Origin: Halapricum hydrolyticum
Lineage (GTDB): Archaea; Halobacteriota; Halobacteria; Halobacteriales; Haloarculaceae
Length of the DNA stretch: 64,000 nucleotides
Direction of reading: 5' to 3'
Assembly (NCBI GenBank): GCA_025517565.1
Contig: JAOPKD010000006.1
Location: 62,001-126,000, forward strand
The notes beneath the pieces are model-generated. The model was not told where the DNA came from. It made no database searches and saw only the letters and a program-made list of their open reading frames with translations. Position 1 is the first letter of the stretch; each line of letters begins with the position of its first letter. Positions 41,780 to 51,233 of this stretch are shown here, piece after piece. The position numbers and the translations under genes were made by a program.

Positions 41780-43042
41780 GTGGCTAACCTGCTGGAAGTC
41801 GGCCTGATGTTCGCCTCGATCGCGGCCGCCGGCTGGGTGGCCGATCGGATCGGCCAGTCGGTTATCCCCTTCTACATTGTGATTGGGATGGTCGCGAGTG
41901 AGTTCGTCGTCGGTCGAGTCGAGTTGCCGGGCGCAGTCGCCGGGCTCGACATCCGGTTCGAGAGTCTCTACGTCGCCGAGTCGGAGTTCGTCGAACTCGG
42001 CGCGGAGCTGGGGATTGTCTTCCTGCTGTTTTTCCTGGGACTGGAGTTCAACCTCGATCGCCTGCTGGCCCGCCGCAATCAGATCGGCTCCGCCGGAACC
42101 ATCGACTTCCTGATCAACTTCCCCGCCGGGTTCGCACTGGGGTGGCTCTTTTTCGGGTCGGCCCTGCCGGCGTTTCTCGTCGCAGGGATCGTCTACATCT
42201 CATCCTCCGCGATCATCACGAAGTCGCTGATCGATCTGGGCTGGATCGCCAACGACGAGGCCGAACCGGTCCTCGGGACGCTCGTCTACGAGGACCTGCT
42301 GATCGCGGTCTACCTGGCCGTCGCTGCCGCGCTCGTGCTCGGCGGCGGCAGCCCGGGACAGGCCGCACAGTCGATCGCGATCGCGATCGCGTTTCTCCTC
42401 GTGCTGGTGCTCGTCGTCCAGTTCGGGACGCCGGCGTTCGAGCGACTGTTCGCGACCGACACCCACGAGTTCGTAGTGCTCCGTGCCGTCGGGCTGGTCG
42501 TCCTGGTCGCGGGGACGGCACTCGCAGTGGGCGTCAGCGAGGCGGTCGCGGCGTTTTTCGTCGGGATGGCCGTCTCCGCGACCGGCCACGTCTCGCAGGT
42601 GGAGAACCTGCTCGAACCGCTCCGTGACGTCTTCGCCGCGGTGTTTTTCTTCTGGATCGGGCTGGTGACCGATCCCCTGGCCGTCGCCGGAGCTGTGGGT
42701 CTGATCGCGGTCGCCGTCCTGGCGACGACGCCTACGAAACTCCTCAGTGGCTATCTGGGCGGGCGCGCGTTCGACCTTGGGCCGCGTCGCTCCGCCCGGA
42801 CTGCCCTCGCGATGACTACGCGCGGGGAGTTCTCGCTCATCATCGCTACGCTCGCAGTGGCCGGCGGCACTGCCGGGACGATTCCGGACTCCGTCGCCGA
42901 CCAGATCAGCGCGTTCGCCGTGGGATACGTGCTGGTCATGGCCGTCGTCGGGACGACGCTCATGCAGTACTCCGGTCCCTTCGAATCAGCAGTCCAGAAG
43001 CGGTTCAGCGTGGCCGACGCAGCGACCGACGAGACGGCCTAA
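41780..43042 (+). CDS. CPA2-type cation/proton antiporter (KhtU-like)
   Basis: A 420-residue membrane protein from GTG at 41780, with about 12 hydrophobic segments. Family features are FYIVIGMVASEFVVGRVEL, LFFLGLEFNLDRLLARRN (the conserved FLxGLE motif), AGIVYISSSAIITKSLIDLG and TRGEFSLIIATLAV near the C-terminus. It exchanges K+ (or Na+) for H+. The preceding KhtT-like subunit is its likely regulator. It converges with the zinc-ribbon gene, overlapping by 4 bp. Confidence 0.9.
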   Translation: MANLLEVGLMFASIAAAGWVADRIGQSVIPFYIVIGMVASEFVVGRVELPGAVAGLDIRFESLYVAESEFVELGAELGIVFLLFFLGLEFNLDRLLARRNQIGSAGTIDFLINFPAGFALGWLFFGSALPAFLVAGIVYISSSAIITKSLIDLGWIANDEAEPVLGTLVYEDLLIAVYLAVAAALVLGGGSPGQAAQSIAIAIAFLLVLVLVVQFGTPAFERLFATDTHEFVVLRAVGLVVLVAGTALAVGVSEAVAAFFVGMAVSATGHVSQVENLLEPLRDVFAAVFFFWIGLVTDPLAVAGAVGLIAVAVLATTPTKLLSGYLGGRAFDLGPRRSARTALAMTTRGEFSLIIATLAVAGGTAGTIPDSVADQISAFAVGYVLVMAVVGTTLMQYSGPFESAVQKRFSVADAATDETA

Positions 43043-43584
43043 CCCTCTCGATCGAACGGTTCGGCACACCACGGACAGAAGTCCAGTTCCGGGTCGTCGA
43101 CGTCGCGGCCACAGGACGGACAGCGGCGCGGTGCGGCCACCTCGGCCGGTTCGGTCGCCTGGTCGCCGTCTGACTGCCCCGCCATCTGCAATTCGTCCGG
43201 CAGGTCGAGGCCCTCCGGGAGTCTCGTTCCCTGTCTGTCGCCGGTCGAGACCGTCGCCCGCTGTCGGCGCGACTGTCTCGCGTTCAGTCGTCGGGCCAGC
43301 ACGTACGCATCGCCCATACAGAGGACGGTCAGCGCCAGCATCGCGACCATCCCGTAGGTCGGCACCGCCTGACTCGCCTCTATGATCGCCGAGACGCTCA
43401 GCGTCTCCGGGGTCGCGTCCGCCGGGACGAACACGTATGACGCCGCGAAGACGAGCGCGAGCCACAGCAGGGCGCGAAACCACTCCCGGAGATACAGATG
43501 CCCGATCCCCGGATACAGAAGCGAGAGGACGGCCGCGAGCCAGGGCCGCTTTCGTGATCGTGCCACGGATACACTGTAGTTCAA
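43039..43584 (-). CDS. Membrane protein with a C-terminal zinc ribbon
   Basis: A 181-residue protein. An N-terminal basic stretch (VARSRKRPWLAAVLS) leads into two to three hydrophobic segments (about 18-34, 37-55, 72-94). A disordered Gln/Asp/Glu linker follows, and the C-terminus has a zinc ribbon with two CxxC knuckles (CPSCGRDVDDPELDFCPWC). It could couple a membrane signal to a nucleic-acid or protein partner, but no function is known. Its start overlaps the aroD stop by 4 bp. Confidence 0.75.
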   Translation of the reverse strand: MNYSVSVARSRKRPWLAAVLSLLYPGIGHLYLREWFRALLWLALVFAASYVFVPADATPETLSVSAIIEASQAVPTYGMVAMLALTVLCMGDAYVLARRLNARQSRRQRATVSTGDRQGTRLPEGLDLPDELQMAGQSDGDQATEPAEVAAPRRCPSCGRDVDDPELDFCPWCAEPFDREG

Positions 43585-44285
43585 CGCCCAGGAGTGTTAA
43601 CACTGTTTCCTTCGCCGGCGAGCGTCTCGACCAGCCCCCGGAGCGTCGCCAGGTCGTACTGCCCCGGCGCGGTCGCCTCGGCCGGATCGACCGGCGCGTA
43701 GCCGATCCGCGAGCCGTACAGCGGCGCGACCGCCCGGGAATGCCGTCCCGGCTCGCCCATCGCCATCGTCGCGACGCGGTCCCCCTCGGCCGTCGCGGCC
43801 CGCGTCGCGACCAGCAAGTCGAGTACGTCGGCACGCGCCTGTGCGGTCACGGCGAGCTTGCCGACGTCGCCGTATCCACAGGCCTCACGAAGCGTCTCCT
43901 GGAGGTCGGTCATGCCTGGCGTGTCCTCGAAGTCGTGGCTCGACACCACCACGTCCGCACCGTGCTCGCGGGCGTGCTCGACCACGCGCTGGCCGTCCCC
44001 CGAGCGCATCGTTTCGAGTTCGACGTCGACCGCCTCGACGGCGTCGTGTTCGACAGCCGCTGCGAGCGCGTCCAGTCGATTCCGGTCGTCGGACGCTTCG
44101 CCGCCCTCCCAGGCGGCCCGGTTGGTCGCCAGGATCGGGAGATCGCCGTCGTAGCTCGCCAGCGCGTCGAGCGGAGCGTCGGCCAGATCCATCCGGAACT
44201 CGAGGCAGTCGGCGTGCTCGCGTGCGTCGGACTCGTCGGCGAGATCCGCCGTCGAGGCCGCCAGCACGAACGAATCGAAGTCCAT
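43581..44285 (-). CDS. aroD: 3-dehydroquinate dehydratase, type I
   Basis: A 234-residue class I enzyme, the third shikimate-pathway gene in this window. The order of conserved segments is: CLEFRMDLADAPLDAL (substrate Arg), the VSSHDFEDTP strand with catalytic His, KLAVTAQARADVLDLL with the Schiff-base Lys, and MGEPGRHSRAVAPLYGSRI. It converts 3-dehydroquinate to 3-dehydroshikimate. It is followed by the zinc-ribbon membrane gene on the same strand and diverges from the MFS gene. Confidence 0.93.
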   Translation of the reverse strand: MDFDSFVLAASTADLADESDAREHADCLEFRMDLADAPLDALASYDGDLPILATNRAAWEGGEASDDRNRLDALAAAVEHDAVEAVDVELETMRSGDGQRVVEHAREHGADVVVSSHDFEDTPGMTDLQETLREACGYGDVGKLAVTAQARADVLDLLVATRAATAEGDRVATMAMGEPGRHSRAVAPLYGSRIGYAPVDPAEATAPGQYDLATLRGLVETLAGEGNSVNTPGR

Positions 44286-44380
44286 GGGGTCGCTTGGAGA
44301 ACGATCGCCAAAAGTCCCGCGTCCCGAGGACGCTCCGACCCGGGGAACTATGCCGACGGCCGACGAACCGGCGTCAGTCG

Positions 44381-45694
44381 ATGACCGACCGCTGGCTGTA
44401 TCCGTGGGGACTCGGATCCGTCGCCTTCGGCGGTGCCTCGCTTCTGGTGCCGCTGTATGCCGTCCAACTCGGCGCGTCGGCGTTCCAGCTCGGCCTGCTG
44501 GCGTCTGCCGCCGCGGTCGCGGGCGCGCCCGGTGCGATCGTTTTTGGCCGACTCGCCGATCACGTTTCGTTCCGTCGACCGCTCGTGATCGGGACGCTGG
44601 CGACCGTGGCCGCGTGTCTCGCCGTGATCCCGTTTGTCTCTGCGGTCACGGTTGTCATCGCCGCAAACGCCGTGCTCTGGCTGGTCATCGCGGCAGTCGC
44701 ACCAGTCGTGACGATGATCGTCGTCGACGCCGCGCCGGAATCTACCTGGGCCGAGCGTATCGGCCGACTCAACACGTTCCAGGGGTACGGGTGGGCTGGC
44801 GGGCTACTGATCGGGGCCGTCTGGCCGCTTGCAGTCGGTCGGTTCGTCGGCGCCGGGACGGCCACTCGAACGCTGTTCTGGGCGTTCGCTGCCTGCGGTG
44901 TGTTCAGTGCTGCGGGGACAGCCTGGGCGCTTCCGAAGCCGGACGAGCACGTCACGAACCCGCGCCGGCTCCGACGGATCAGTCGTATACTCGCCACGTC
45001 CTCCCGGAGTATCCGGGGGACGACCGTCGTCTTTTCGCCGAATCGCATCTACTGGTCGACGCGCGCGCTCCGCCCGGGACAACTCCGCGGGCGGGCCAAC
45101 CCCGCCCTGGTGACCTACCTCGTGGCCGTCTGTCTGTTTCTGTCGGGCTCGGCGGCGTTCTGGGCACCGCTTCCCCTCGCGCTCACGGACGCCGGAATCG
45201 GCTCTGGCACCGTCTTCGCGCTCTACTTGCTCGCGAGTCTCGGTTCGGCAGCGCTGTACGGACCCGCCGGCCGGCTCGCGTCTCGATACGACCTCCGCCG
45301 GCTCCAGGCGGGTGCGCTCGCCGTTCGGGGGATCTCGTTGCCGGTCGTCGCACTGGCGGCCGGTATCGGTGCCGTCTCGCTCCGATTCGGCTTCGTTGGC
45401 CTCTGGCTTTTGATCGTCGGCGCTACCTGGGGCGTCATGGCCGTCGTCGGGACGGCGATCGTGACGCGCCTCGCACCGCCGGGAATTCGGGGCGAGGTAC
45501 TCGGTATCCACGCCGCCCTCGGGGCCGCCGCGGGCGGCGTCGGCGGGATCCTCGGCGGCTGGGTCGCGACGATCGGCTATCTCGCCGCCTTCGCGCTCGC
45601 TGGCGCGCTCGTGCTGCTCGGCGCGGCGCTGGTGATCTCGCTGCGGATCGTCTCGGGTCACTCGCTCTCAGAAGAGAGCCCCTCCCGGCCCTGA
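44381..45694 (+). CDS. MFS transporter
   Basis: A 437-residue major-facilitator protein from ATG 44381 (MTDRWLYPWGLGSVAFGGA). About 12 hydrophobic segments can be counted, with a basic central loop (about residues 190-235, PRRLRRISRILATSSRSIRG). The loop 2-3 motif is GRLADHVSFRRPL, close to the MFS A-motif. Substrate unknown; drug or metabolite efflux is the usual guess. Its stop lies 8 bp from the etfA stop on the other strand. Confidence 0.88.
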   Translation: MTDRWLYPWGLGSVAFGGASLLVPLYAVQLGASAFQLGLLASAAAVAGAPGAIVFGRLADHVSFRRPLVIGTLATVAACLAVIPFVSAVTVVIAANAVLWLVIAAVAPVVTMIVVDAAPESTWAERIGRLNTFQGYGWAGGLLIGAVWPLAVGRFVGAGTATRTLFWAFAACGVFSAAGTAWALPKPDEHVTNPRRLRRISRILATSSRSIRGTTVVFSPNRIYWSTRALRPGQLRGRANPALVTYLVAVCLFLSGSAAFWAPLPLALTDAGIGSGTVFALYLLASLGSAALYGPAGRLASRYDLRRLQAGALAVRGISLPVVALAAGIGAVSLRFGFVGLWLLIVGATWGVMAVVGTAIVTRLAPPGIRGEVLGIHAALGAAAGGVGGILGGWVATIGYLAAFALAGALVLLGAALVISLRIVSGHSLSEESPSRP

Positions 45695-45702
45695 TCGACT
45701 GG

Positions 45703-46653
45703 CTACGATCGCGTGAGCTGTTCGGTCAGCGCCGGGACGACCTCGAAAAGATCGTCGACGACGCCGTAATCGGCGACCTCGAAGATCGGTGCGTTCGGAT
45801 CGTCATTGATCGCGATGAACGTCTCCGCGCGCACGCCAGAGACGTGCTGGACCGTCCCGGAGATCCCGACGGCGATGTACAGCTCCGGGGAGACAGTCTT
45901 GCCGCTCTGGCCGACCTGCCGATCGGCGGGTAGCCACCCGTTGTCGATGACCGGCCGCGAGGCCGCGAGCGTCGCGTCCAGCGCATCGGCGAGGTCGCGG
46001 ACGATCTCGAGGTTGTCTTCGGACTCGATGCCGCGACCGACAGCGACCAGCACGTCGGCCTCGGCGATGTCGACCTCGCCGCCGATCTCCTGGAATCCGG
46101 TCACCGTCGAGCGGACGGCTGACTCGTCGATCCTGGCGTCGAAGGCCGATATTTCGGCGTCGCCGGTCCCGCCGGCTCGCGGCCACGATCCGGGGCGGAT
46201 CGTCACGGCTGCCTGTTGTGTGTCGATGTCGAGTGTCGTTTCGACTTTCCCTCCGTACAGTTCGCGCGTGACCGTCAGGTGCTCGTCGTAGGAGAGCTCA
46301 GTCGCGTCGGTCACGATCGGGATGTCGAGCCGTTCGGCGACTGCCGGGAGGTAATCCAGTCCGTTGACCGTGTTCGGGGCGAGCACCACCGTTGGTTCCA
46401 CCGCCTCGACGAGCTGGGTGACGGCCTGCGTGTAGACGTCGTGGTTGAACTCCTCGCCGTAGGCGACTGTGTGCACGACGTCGACGTCCTCGCGGTTCAG
46501 CCGTTCGGTGTAACGCTCGATGTCGCCGCTAACGACGCCGACGTGCAGTCCCCCATCGGTGGCGTCGGCGAGTTTGCGACTTGCCGCGAGCAGTTCCAGA
46601 CTCACCTCACGCAACTCCCCGCGGCGGTGTTCGGCGATCGCCAGCACCGTCAT
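45703..46653 (-). CDS. etfA: Electron transfer flavoprotein, alpha subunit
   Basis: A 316-residue protein. The N-terminal alpha/beta part begins MTVLAIAEHRRGELREVSLE. The C-terminal FAD domain has DVLVAVGRGIESEDNL, GASRPVIDN-like LAASRPVIDNGWLPADRQVG and LYIAVGISGTVQHVSGVR, the FAD-binding signature. With EtfB it forms the heterodimer that passes electrons from acyl-CoA dehydrogenases to the quinone pool. It overlaps etfB by 4 bp. No FixC/ETF-QO gene is adjacent. Confidence 0.94.
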   Translation of the reverse strand: MTVLAIAEHRRGELREVSLELLAASRKLADATDGGLHVGVVSGDIERYTERLNREDVDVVHTVAYGEEFNHDVYTQAVTQLVEAVEPTVVLAPNTVNGLDYLPAVAERLDIPIVTDATELSYDEHLTVTRELYGGKVETTLDIDTQQAAVTIRPGSWPRAGGTGDAEISAFDARIDESAVRSTVTGFQEIGGEVDIAEADVLVAVGRGIESEDNLEIVRDLADALDATLAASRPVIDNGWLPADRQVGQSGKTVSPELYIAVGISGTVQHVSGVRAETFIAINDDPNAPIFEVADYGVVDDLFEVVPALTEQLTRS

Positions 46654-47429
46654 CGTATCACCCCCGTCTCCTCGATGACGGCTGCGAGTTCGGTGGCCGT
46701 CTCTTCGGGGCTGCCCTCGTAGATCGTCGCCTCCCCTTCGCTTTCCGGCTCGTAGAGGTCGGTCTGTTCGATCGGCGACGCAATCGCGTCTACATCGAGA
46801 TCCAGATCGGCGAGCGACCGGGTATCGATCTCAGCCTGCTGGGCCCGCGTGATGTCGCGCAGGCTGGCATGCCGTGGCTGGTTGATCCCGGTCTGAATCG
46901 ACAGCACGGCCGGCCGCTCGACGTCAGTCAGTTCTTCGAGATTCCCCTCCAGTTCGCGATGGACGTGTGCGACCTCATCGATCTGGAGATCGTTGACGAC
47001 GGTGCCCCACGCCCACCCGAGCGTCGACGCGAGCGCGACCGGCGTCGCACCGAAGACGTCGTCTCCGGACTGGACGCCCGTGAACACGAGATCCGGCTGC
47101 TCCGCGTCGACGACTGCCCCGAGAACGGTCGCTTTCGTCAGGGGATCGAGGATGTCCAGCGCCGCCAGTTCCTCGTCCCAGACTCGGATCGCGCGATCCG
47201 CGCCTTTCGCCAGTGCCTGCCTGACCGTCCCCTCGACACCCTCGGGACCGATCGTGGCCGTGACGACTTCCCCGCCCCCGTCTTCGGCAATCTGAACGGC
47301 TTCTTCGAGCGCGTAGGCGTCCCACTCGTTGAGGTCCGTCGAGAGGTATCGACTGTCGATCTCGAGCCCGTCGATCTCGAATACGGTATCGACCGACTCC
47401 GTCTCCGTAATCGTGACGAGGATCTTCAT
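46650..47429 (-). CDS. etfB: Electron transfer flavoprotein, beta subunit
   Basis: A 259-residue beta subunit, first gene of the etfBA unit. MKILVTITETESVDTVFEID starts the alpha/beta domain, ALEEAVQIAEDGGGEVVTAT follows, and PDLVFTGVQSGDDVFGATPV carries the nucleotide-binding loop. It binds AMP in the family. It is read first and overlaps etfA by 4 bp. Confidence 0.93.
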   Translation of the reverse strand: MKILVTITETESVDTVFEIDGLEIDSRYLSTDLNEWDAYALEEAVQIAEDGGGEVVTATIGPEGVEGTVRQALAKGADRAIRVWDEELAALDILDPLTKATVLGAVVDAEQPDLVFTGVQSGDDVFGATPVALASTLGWAWGTVVNDLQIDEVAHVHRELEGNLEELTDVERPAVLSIQTGINQPRHASLRDITRAQQAEIDTRSLADLDLDVDAIASPIEQTDLYEPESEGEATIYEGSPEETATELAAVIEETGVIR

Positions 47430-47519
47430 CGGGCGTGGGTGACGGCTGGAAGAGGGTAAACGTTTCCGACAGTGCGCCCGGGTGCCGGAGCTGCTGGTGA
47501 CTCTGACGGCGGCTACGAG

Positions 47520-48809
47520 CTATTGATCGGGCTCTTCGTCTGGGAACGAGATGAGGTTTTCACGGCCGATACGGAGTTTTTCGACCAGACCCTCTTCGGC
47601 CATCGAGGAGAGCAGCTGTGAGACTTTTGCGCTCGACCAGCCTGTCTCCTCGACGATGCGTGCCTGTTTCATCCGTCCACCGTTTTCGGTCAGCAACCGC
47701 TCGACGCGCTCTTCGTCGCTCAACAGTTCCTCGTCGATCTCGTCCTGTTCGTCGGTCTCCTCGCCTTCGGTCGCCGCTTGCTCGCCTGCGACCATCGCTT
47801 CACGACCGCTTTCGGCCGTCTCTTCGCTGCCTTCGCTCGTCGCTTCTCGCTCGCCTTCGACCGCCGATGCTCGATCGCCGATTTCACTCTCGTCTGTCGG
47901 AGCTGTGGCGTCAGTTCGTGACGTTCCGGCTGCTGCCGACGCACTCGAGCTGGAACCGGCTGTCGGCTGCTGTCCGGGTAACTTCCCGACGCGAGCCGCG
48001 TACCCGAGCACCACAAGGATACTGAGCAGTGCGATGACGCCGACGAGCAGCCCGACCAGCCCGTCCGTCCGCTCGGCCAGGGGCGTCGTCGCGTTCCCCG
48101 GTTCGGTCGTCGGTGGGGCCGTCGAGATGGGATCGAAGACGGCGTACGGACGATTCGGGCCGAACGTGTGTGGACCCTCCCAGCGGAGCTGTCGGTTCTG
48201 GACGTTCGTGCTGGCACTGTAGAACTGATAGCTCGGCGGGCGCGTGATGATCAGCGTCTCCTGTTCGGAGAGGCCGGGAAACCAGCGTGGCTCCGTCTGA
48301 AAGGCGTCGTCGACGTGGATCCGACCGCTCTCCTCGTGACTGAAGTTCGTCCACGTGAACGACAGCAGCAGCGCGCCGCCGTCAGTACCGGTCCGCGTAT
48401 CGCGACTCACGTCGGAGATATCCATCTGACGGCCGGTCGTCTCGGCGACGAGCTCGCTCGCTCCCTCGAACGCGGCGACCGTCTGTCCGGAGTACTCTCC
48501 CTCGATGAACCGTTCCGCGACCGCCTCGAACCCTTCCCGATGCGAGTCGTTCTCGAAGCGGAAGGTCCGGTTGATCGTCCACCGTGCGTCGCCGTCAGAC
48601 TGGACGTCGATTCGATACGTCGTCTCGATCTCGAACGACGAGTCCGGGAGGACGGATGCCCGGGCGTCGACAGTGTGGGAGTGAGACCCGACTGTGGACG
48701 GCTGATCCGGCAGTGTCCCGGTCGAGAGGGCATGCAGGGGTGCCACGCCGGCCACGAGGAGGACGCCAGCCAGCGCGACGGCGAAGGTAGCGCGGGACCA
48801 CGCGGGCAT
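47520..48809 (-). CDS. Membrane-anchored protein with a cytoplasmic winged-helix domain
   Basis: A 429-residue protein. It has a signal peptide (FAVALAGVLLVAGVAPLHAL) and an exported beta-rich domain (about 30-230, TTYRIDVQSDGDARWTINRT). A single membrane helix (LVGLLVGVIALLSILVVLGY) lies at about 250-270. A long acidic Ser/Glu/Ala linker follows, and the C-terminal ~65 residues form a winged helix (GGRMKQARIVEETGWSSAKV; SQLLSSMAEEGLVEKLRIGR). An exterior sensor therefore appears fused to an interior DNA-binding domain in one chain. It diverges from the secreted-protein gene at 49040. Confidence 0.82.
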   Translation of the reverse strand: MPAWSRATFAVALAGVLLVAGVAPLHALSTGTLPDQPSTVGSHSHTVDARASVLPDSSFEIETTYRIDVQSDGDARWTINRTFRFENDSHREGFEAVAERFIEGEYSGQTVAAFEGASELVAETTGRQMDISDVSRDTRTGTDGGALLLSFTWTNFSHEESGRIHVDDAFQTEPRWFPGLSEQETLIITRPPSYQFYSASTNVQNRQLRWEGPHTFGPNRPYAVFDPISTAPPTTEPGNATTPLAERTDGLVGLLVGVIALLSILVVLGYAARVGKLPGQQPTAGSSSSASAAAGTSRTDATAPTDESEIGDRASAVEGEREATSEGSEETAESGREAMVAGEQAATEGEETDEQDEIDEELLSDEERVERLLTENGGRMKQARIVEETGWSSAKVSQLLSSMAEEGLVEKLRIGRENLISFPDEEPDQ

Positions 48810-49039
48810 TGTGTACTGGGGGATGCTTCCCGCTGGCGGAAAACCCTTTCTATCAGGAAACTACGGGGTAGCGTCGTTCATCCGGCGGTATAGGTCGCGA
48901 ATACCTGATTTCCTGAGCGGGCCTCTCCCTGCTGGCTGTCCGTTTGTGACGATGTCCGGTCAGCTCCCGAAATCCGTTCGAAACCCCTCCGCTAGTAGAT
49001 GGCTTTTTGCCCACACCCTCCGTACGCCCCGACAGACAG

Positions 49040-50302
49040 ATGTCATCGCCCGTTGCTGGCCGCACAGCCCTCCTCGCCGTCGTGCTTCTTCTGGCCGGTG
49101 TCACCGCCGGCCTCGCTGGTTCCGCCAGTGGGCCCGCGGCGGACACGGGAGATTCCCGGACCTTGCAGGCGTCTCTGGGGCAGGCGAACGGAACGACGAA
49201 CTACCTGCAGGTGCCCGACGAAGACCTCCAGCGGACGGGTCTCTATCGGGCGTCCGTCGACGTGACTGCCGCGACCCGGATCGACGGCGACCGGCTCGCA
49301 CTCGAGCACGCGTTCGAATCGTTCCGGACGCGCTTTGAAAGAGCCGACACGGAGGCCGAGCGGACCGCTGCGGTCCGCGAACTCACTGAAACGTTAGACG
49401 ACCACACGGCGACGCTCCGCCAGCGTCAGGAGCGCGCGATCGATCGATACAACGCCGGGGATCTCGGACCGAACGAGTTCATCGTGGTGCTGACCCGGGT
49501 CGACGCGACCGCCGAGGAGGTCCAGGACACCGCCGGGTCGGTTATTACCCTCGACGAGACGACGCTCGATTACACGCTCCCGCCCGAGTACGAAACGCAA
49601 CTGCGCAACTACGAGGCGGACGTCCTCACCAGCAGGGGATTGATTCGCGAAGTCGAGTTCAGGCCCGCGATCGCCGGTAGCGGTCCGTCGCGACTCGTCT
49701 ACGTCGAAACCGGGTCCGAGAGTGTCGTCGTCACGACCATCGTCAACGATCGATACGTCCGGGAAGGGTTCGACACCCGTGCGCTCGATCCTGACGGGAC
49801 GCCGCAACTTCGGACGTTCCTCGACGCGCTCAATCGGGCTGAAGTGCTGTACCCGTGGGCGATGGCGCCGTCGTCACAGAAACAACCTCCGCGGGTCGAG
49901 ACGCTCCGGAACGCGTCGATTTTCAGCGTCGACGTGTCGCACGTGCAGGGCGAACTGAGCCTGTATCTCGACGCGTCGACGACTGACGTGTTCAAAGAAC
50001 AGCAGATACGTGATCTCACGACTGTGACACCCCCCAGAACGTATACGAACGGCTCCGGTGAGTTCGAACTGACAGTCAACGCGACCCACGACACCGGTCC
50101 GCTCGAAGTATCGATCGTCAGACGAACGACAGGCGGGGGTGCCAACGCCTCGGTCTCGATCGACGGCACGTCCGTCGGGACGACCGGCCCGGACGGTCGC
50201 CTGTGGACGCTCGACACCCGGGGCACGACGTCGGTTCGGGTCACGACTGCGAACAATGCCACGTTCACCATCGAGGTTCCTCCCGGCGAAGGCTCCCGGT
50301 AG
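49040..50302 (+). CDS. Secreted haloarchaeal protein of unknown function
   Basis: A 420-residue protein starting with a signal peptide (TALLAVVLLLAGVTAGLAGS). A coiled-coil/helical region follows (LALEHAFESFRTRFERADTE; RQRQERAIDRYNAGDLGPNE), then two beta-rich domains. A Cys-free, Thr/Asn-rich C-terminus (VRVTTANNATFTIEVPPGE) completes it. It appears to be exported without a lipid or membrane anchor. A pilin-like gene starts 72 bp after its stop, so the two may belong to one surface module. The start is ATG 49040, not the in-frame ATG 33 bp upstream. Confidence 0.75.
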   Translation: MSSPVAGRTALLAVVLLLAGVTAGLAGSASGPAADTGDSRTLQASLGQANGTTNYLQVPDEDLQRTGLYRASVDVTAATRIDGDRLALEHAFESFRTRFERADTEAERTAAVRELTETLDDHTATLRQRQERAIDRYNAGDLGPNEFIVVLTRVDATAEEVQDTAGSVITLDETTLDYTLPPEYETQLRNYEADVLTSRGLIREVEFRPAIAGSGPSRLVYVETGSESVVVTTIVNDRYVREGFDTRALDPDGTPQLRTFLDALNRAEVLYPWAMAPSSQKQPPRVETLRNASIFSVDVSHVQGELSLYLDASTTDVFKEQQIRDLTTVTPPRTYTNGSGEFELTVNATHDTGPLEVSIVRRTTGGGANASVSIDGTSVGTTGPDGRLWTLDTRGTTSVRVTTANNATFTIEVPPGEGSR

Positions 50303-50374
50303 CTGTCCGCAGCCGCGACGACCCGCGAGGAATACGTCCCCACATTCAAGTACGATACCGGCCCACCGGAGGGC

Positions 50375-50836
50375 GTGACACGCGCGCTCACGCCGGTCGT
50401 CGGTGTCGCGCTGCTCGTGGTCGTGACCGTCGCCCTGGCCGGGCTGGCGGGGGCAGTCGTCCTCGGATCCGAGCCTGCCGAGTCGACGCCACAGGCGCGA
50501 CTCTCGGTCAGCGCCGACGCCGGAGCCGACCGGATCGCCGTCACTCACGAAGGCGGAGCGACGCTCTCGACGGAGGCGCTGACCGTCCGAATCGAGATCG
50601 ACGGGCAGCCGCTCACCCACCAGCCGCCAGTGCCGTTTTTCGCCGCACGTGGGTTCGTCAGTGGTCCGACCGGCCCGTTCAATCCGGCCGCCGGGGAGAC
50701 GTGGACGGCCGGCGAGACCGCGACGCTAGAACTCGCCAGCACCAACGCGCCGCTGATCGATCCCGGCTCGACGGTCGCCGTGACGGTCGCGACCGACCGC
50801 GGCGTGACCGCGCGTCTGGAAACGAGCGCGTCCTGA
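50375..50836 (+). CDS. Type IV pilin-like protein
   Basis: A 153-residue protein from GTG at 50375. It begins with a very short basic head (MTRALTPVVGVALLVVVTVA), then a hydrophobic helix of about 22 residues. This is the archaeal class III signal/pilin N-domain that the prepilin peptidase PibD processes. The rest is a beta-rich ectodomain (LTVRIEIDGQPLTHQPPVPF). It probably builds an adhesion pilus or a minor pilin. No pilB or pilC gene is near. The cleavage site cannot be fixed exactly; Arg-Ala-Leu-Thr-Pro is the likely region. Confidence 0.8.
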   Translation: MTRALTPVVGVALLVVVTVALAGLAGAVVLGSEPAESTPQARLSVSADAGADRIAVTHEGGATLSTEALTVRIEIDGQPLTHQPPVPFFAARGFVSGPTGPFNPAAGETWTAGETATLELASTNAPLIDPGSTVAVTVATDRGVTARLETSAS

Positions 50837-50859
50837 CTGATACTGCGCTCGGCGGTTCG

Positions 50860-51220
50860 AGCCGCGAGAACGCGCGTACCTGCTGCACGCGAGAGCTTGC
50901 GGCAGCGTCGAGGGTCGCCGCGACGGCGTTGGTCGCGCACGCCGACGACATCGGAGAACGAGGTCGCGCTCCGCCACGGGGATCGCGTGCAGGTACTGGT
51001 GGAGGGCCGAACACTCGAGCGCGGCGACCCCGTTTCGGATCCGCTCGTCAGGGGACTGCAGCCCCTGCGCGGTCAGTACGGCGAGCAGGCGAGCCGGAAA
51101 CTGCCCCGGAACGGACCGACACAGCACCTCGGTGACGCGGTCGGCAGTGGTGACGTCGGAGTCGACCGCCTCGGCGAGTAACCCGACCAGCGCTCGACTG
51201 TCAGCACGTCCGAGTACCAT
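50860..51220 (-). pseudogene. Probable degraded gene, frameshifted (unknown family)
   Basis: From the ATG at 51218-51220 the first ~85 residues look like a real acidic haloarchaeal protein (MVLGRADSRALVGLLAEAVD; CSALHQYLHAIPVAERDLV). After about 50955 the frame turns Arg-rich, while the frame shifted by one continues with SACATNAVAATLDAAASS and RAFSRLEPPSAVSV. No frame gives a natural stop before the opposite pilin gene, so a further lesion is likely. An AT-rich gattattcaat about 25 bp upstream of the ATG looks like a promoter. I do not recognise the family. A sequencing error is an alternative. Confidence 0.4.
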
Positions 51221-51233
51221 TGCCCACTCAGGT

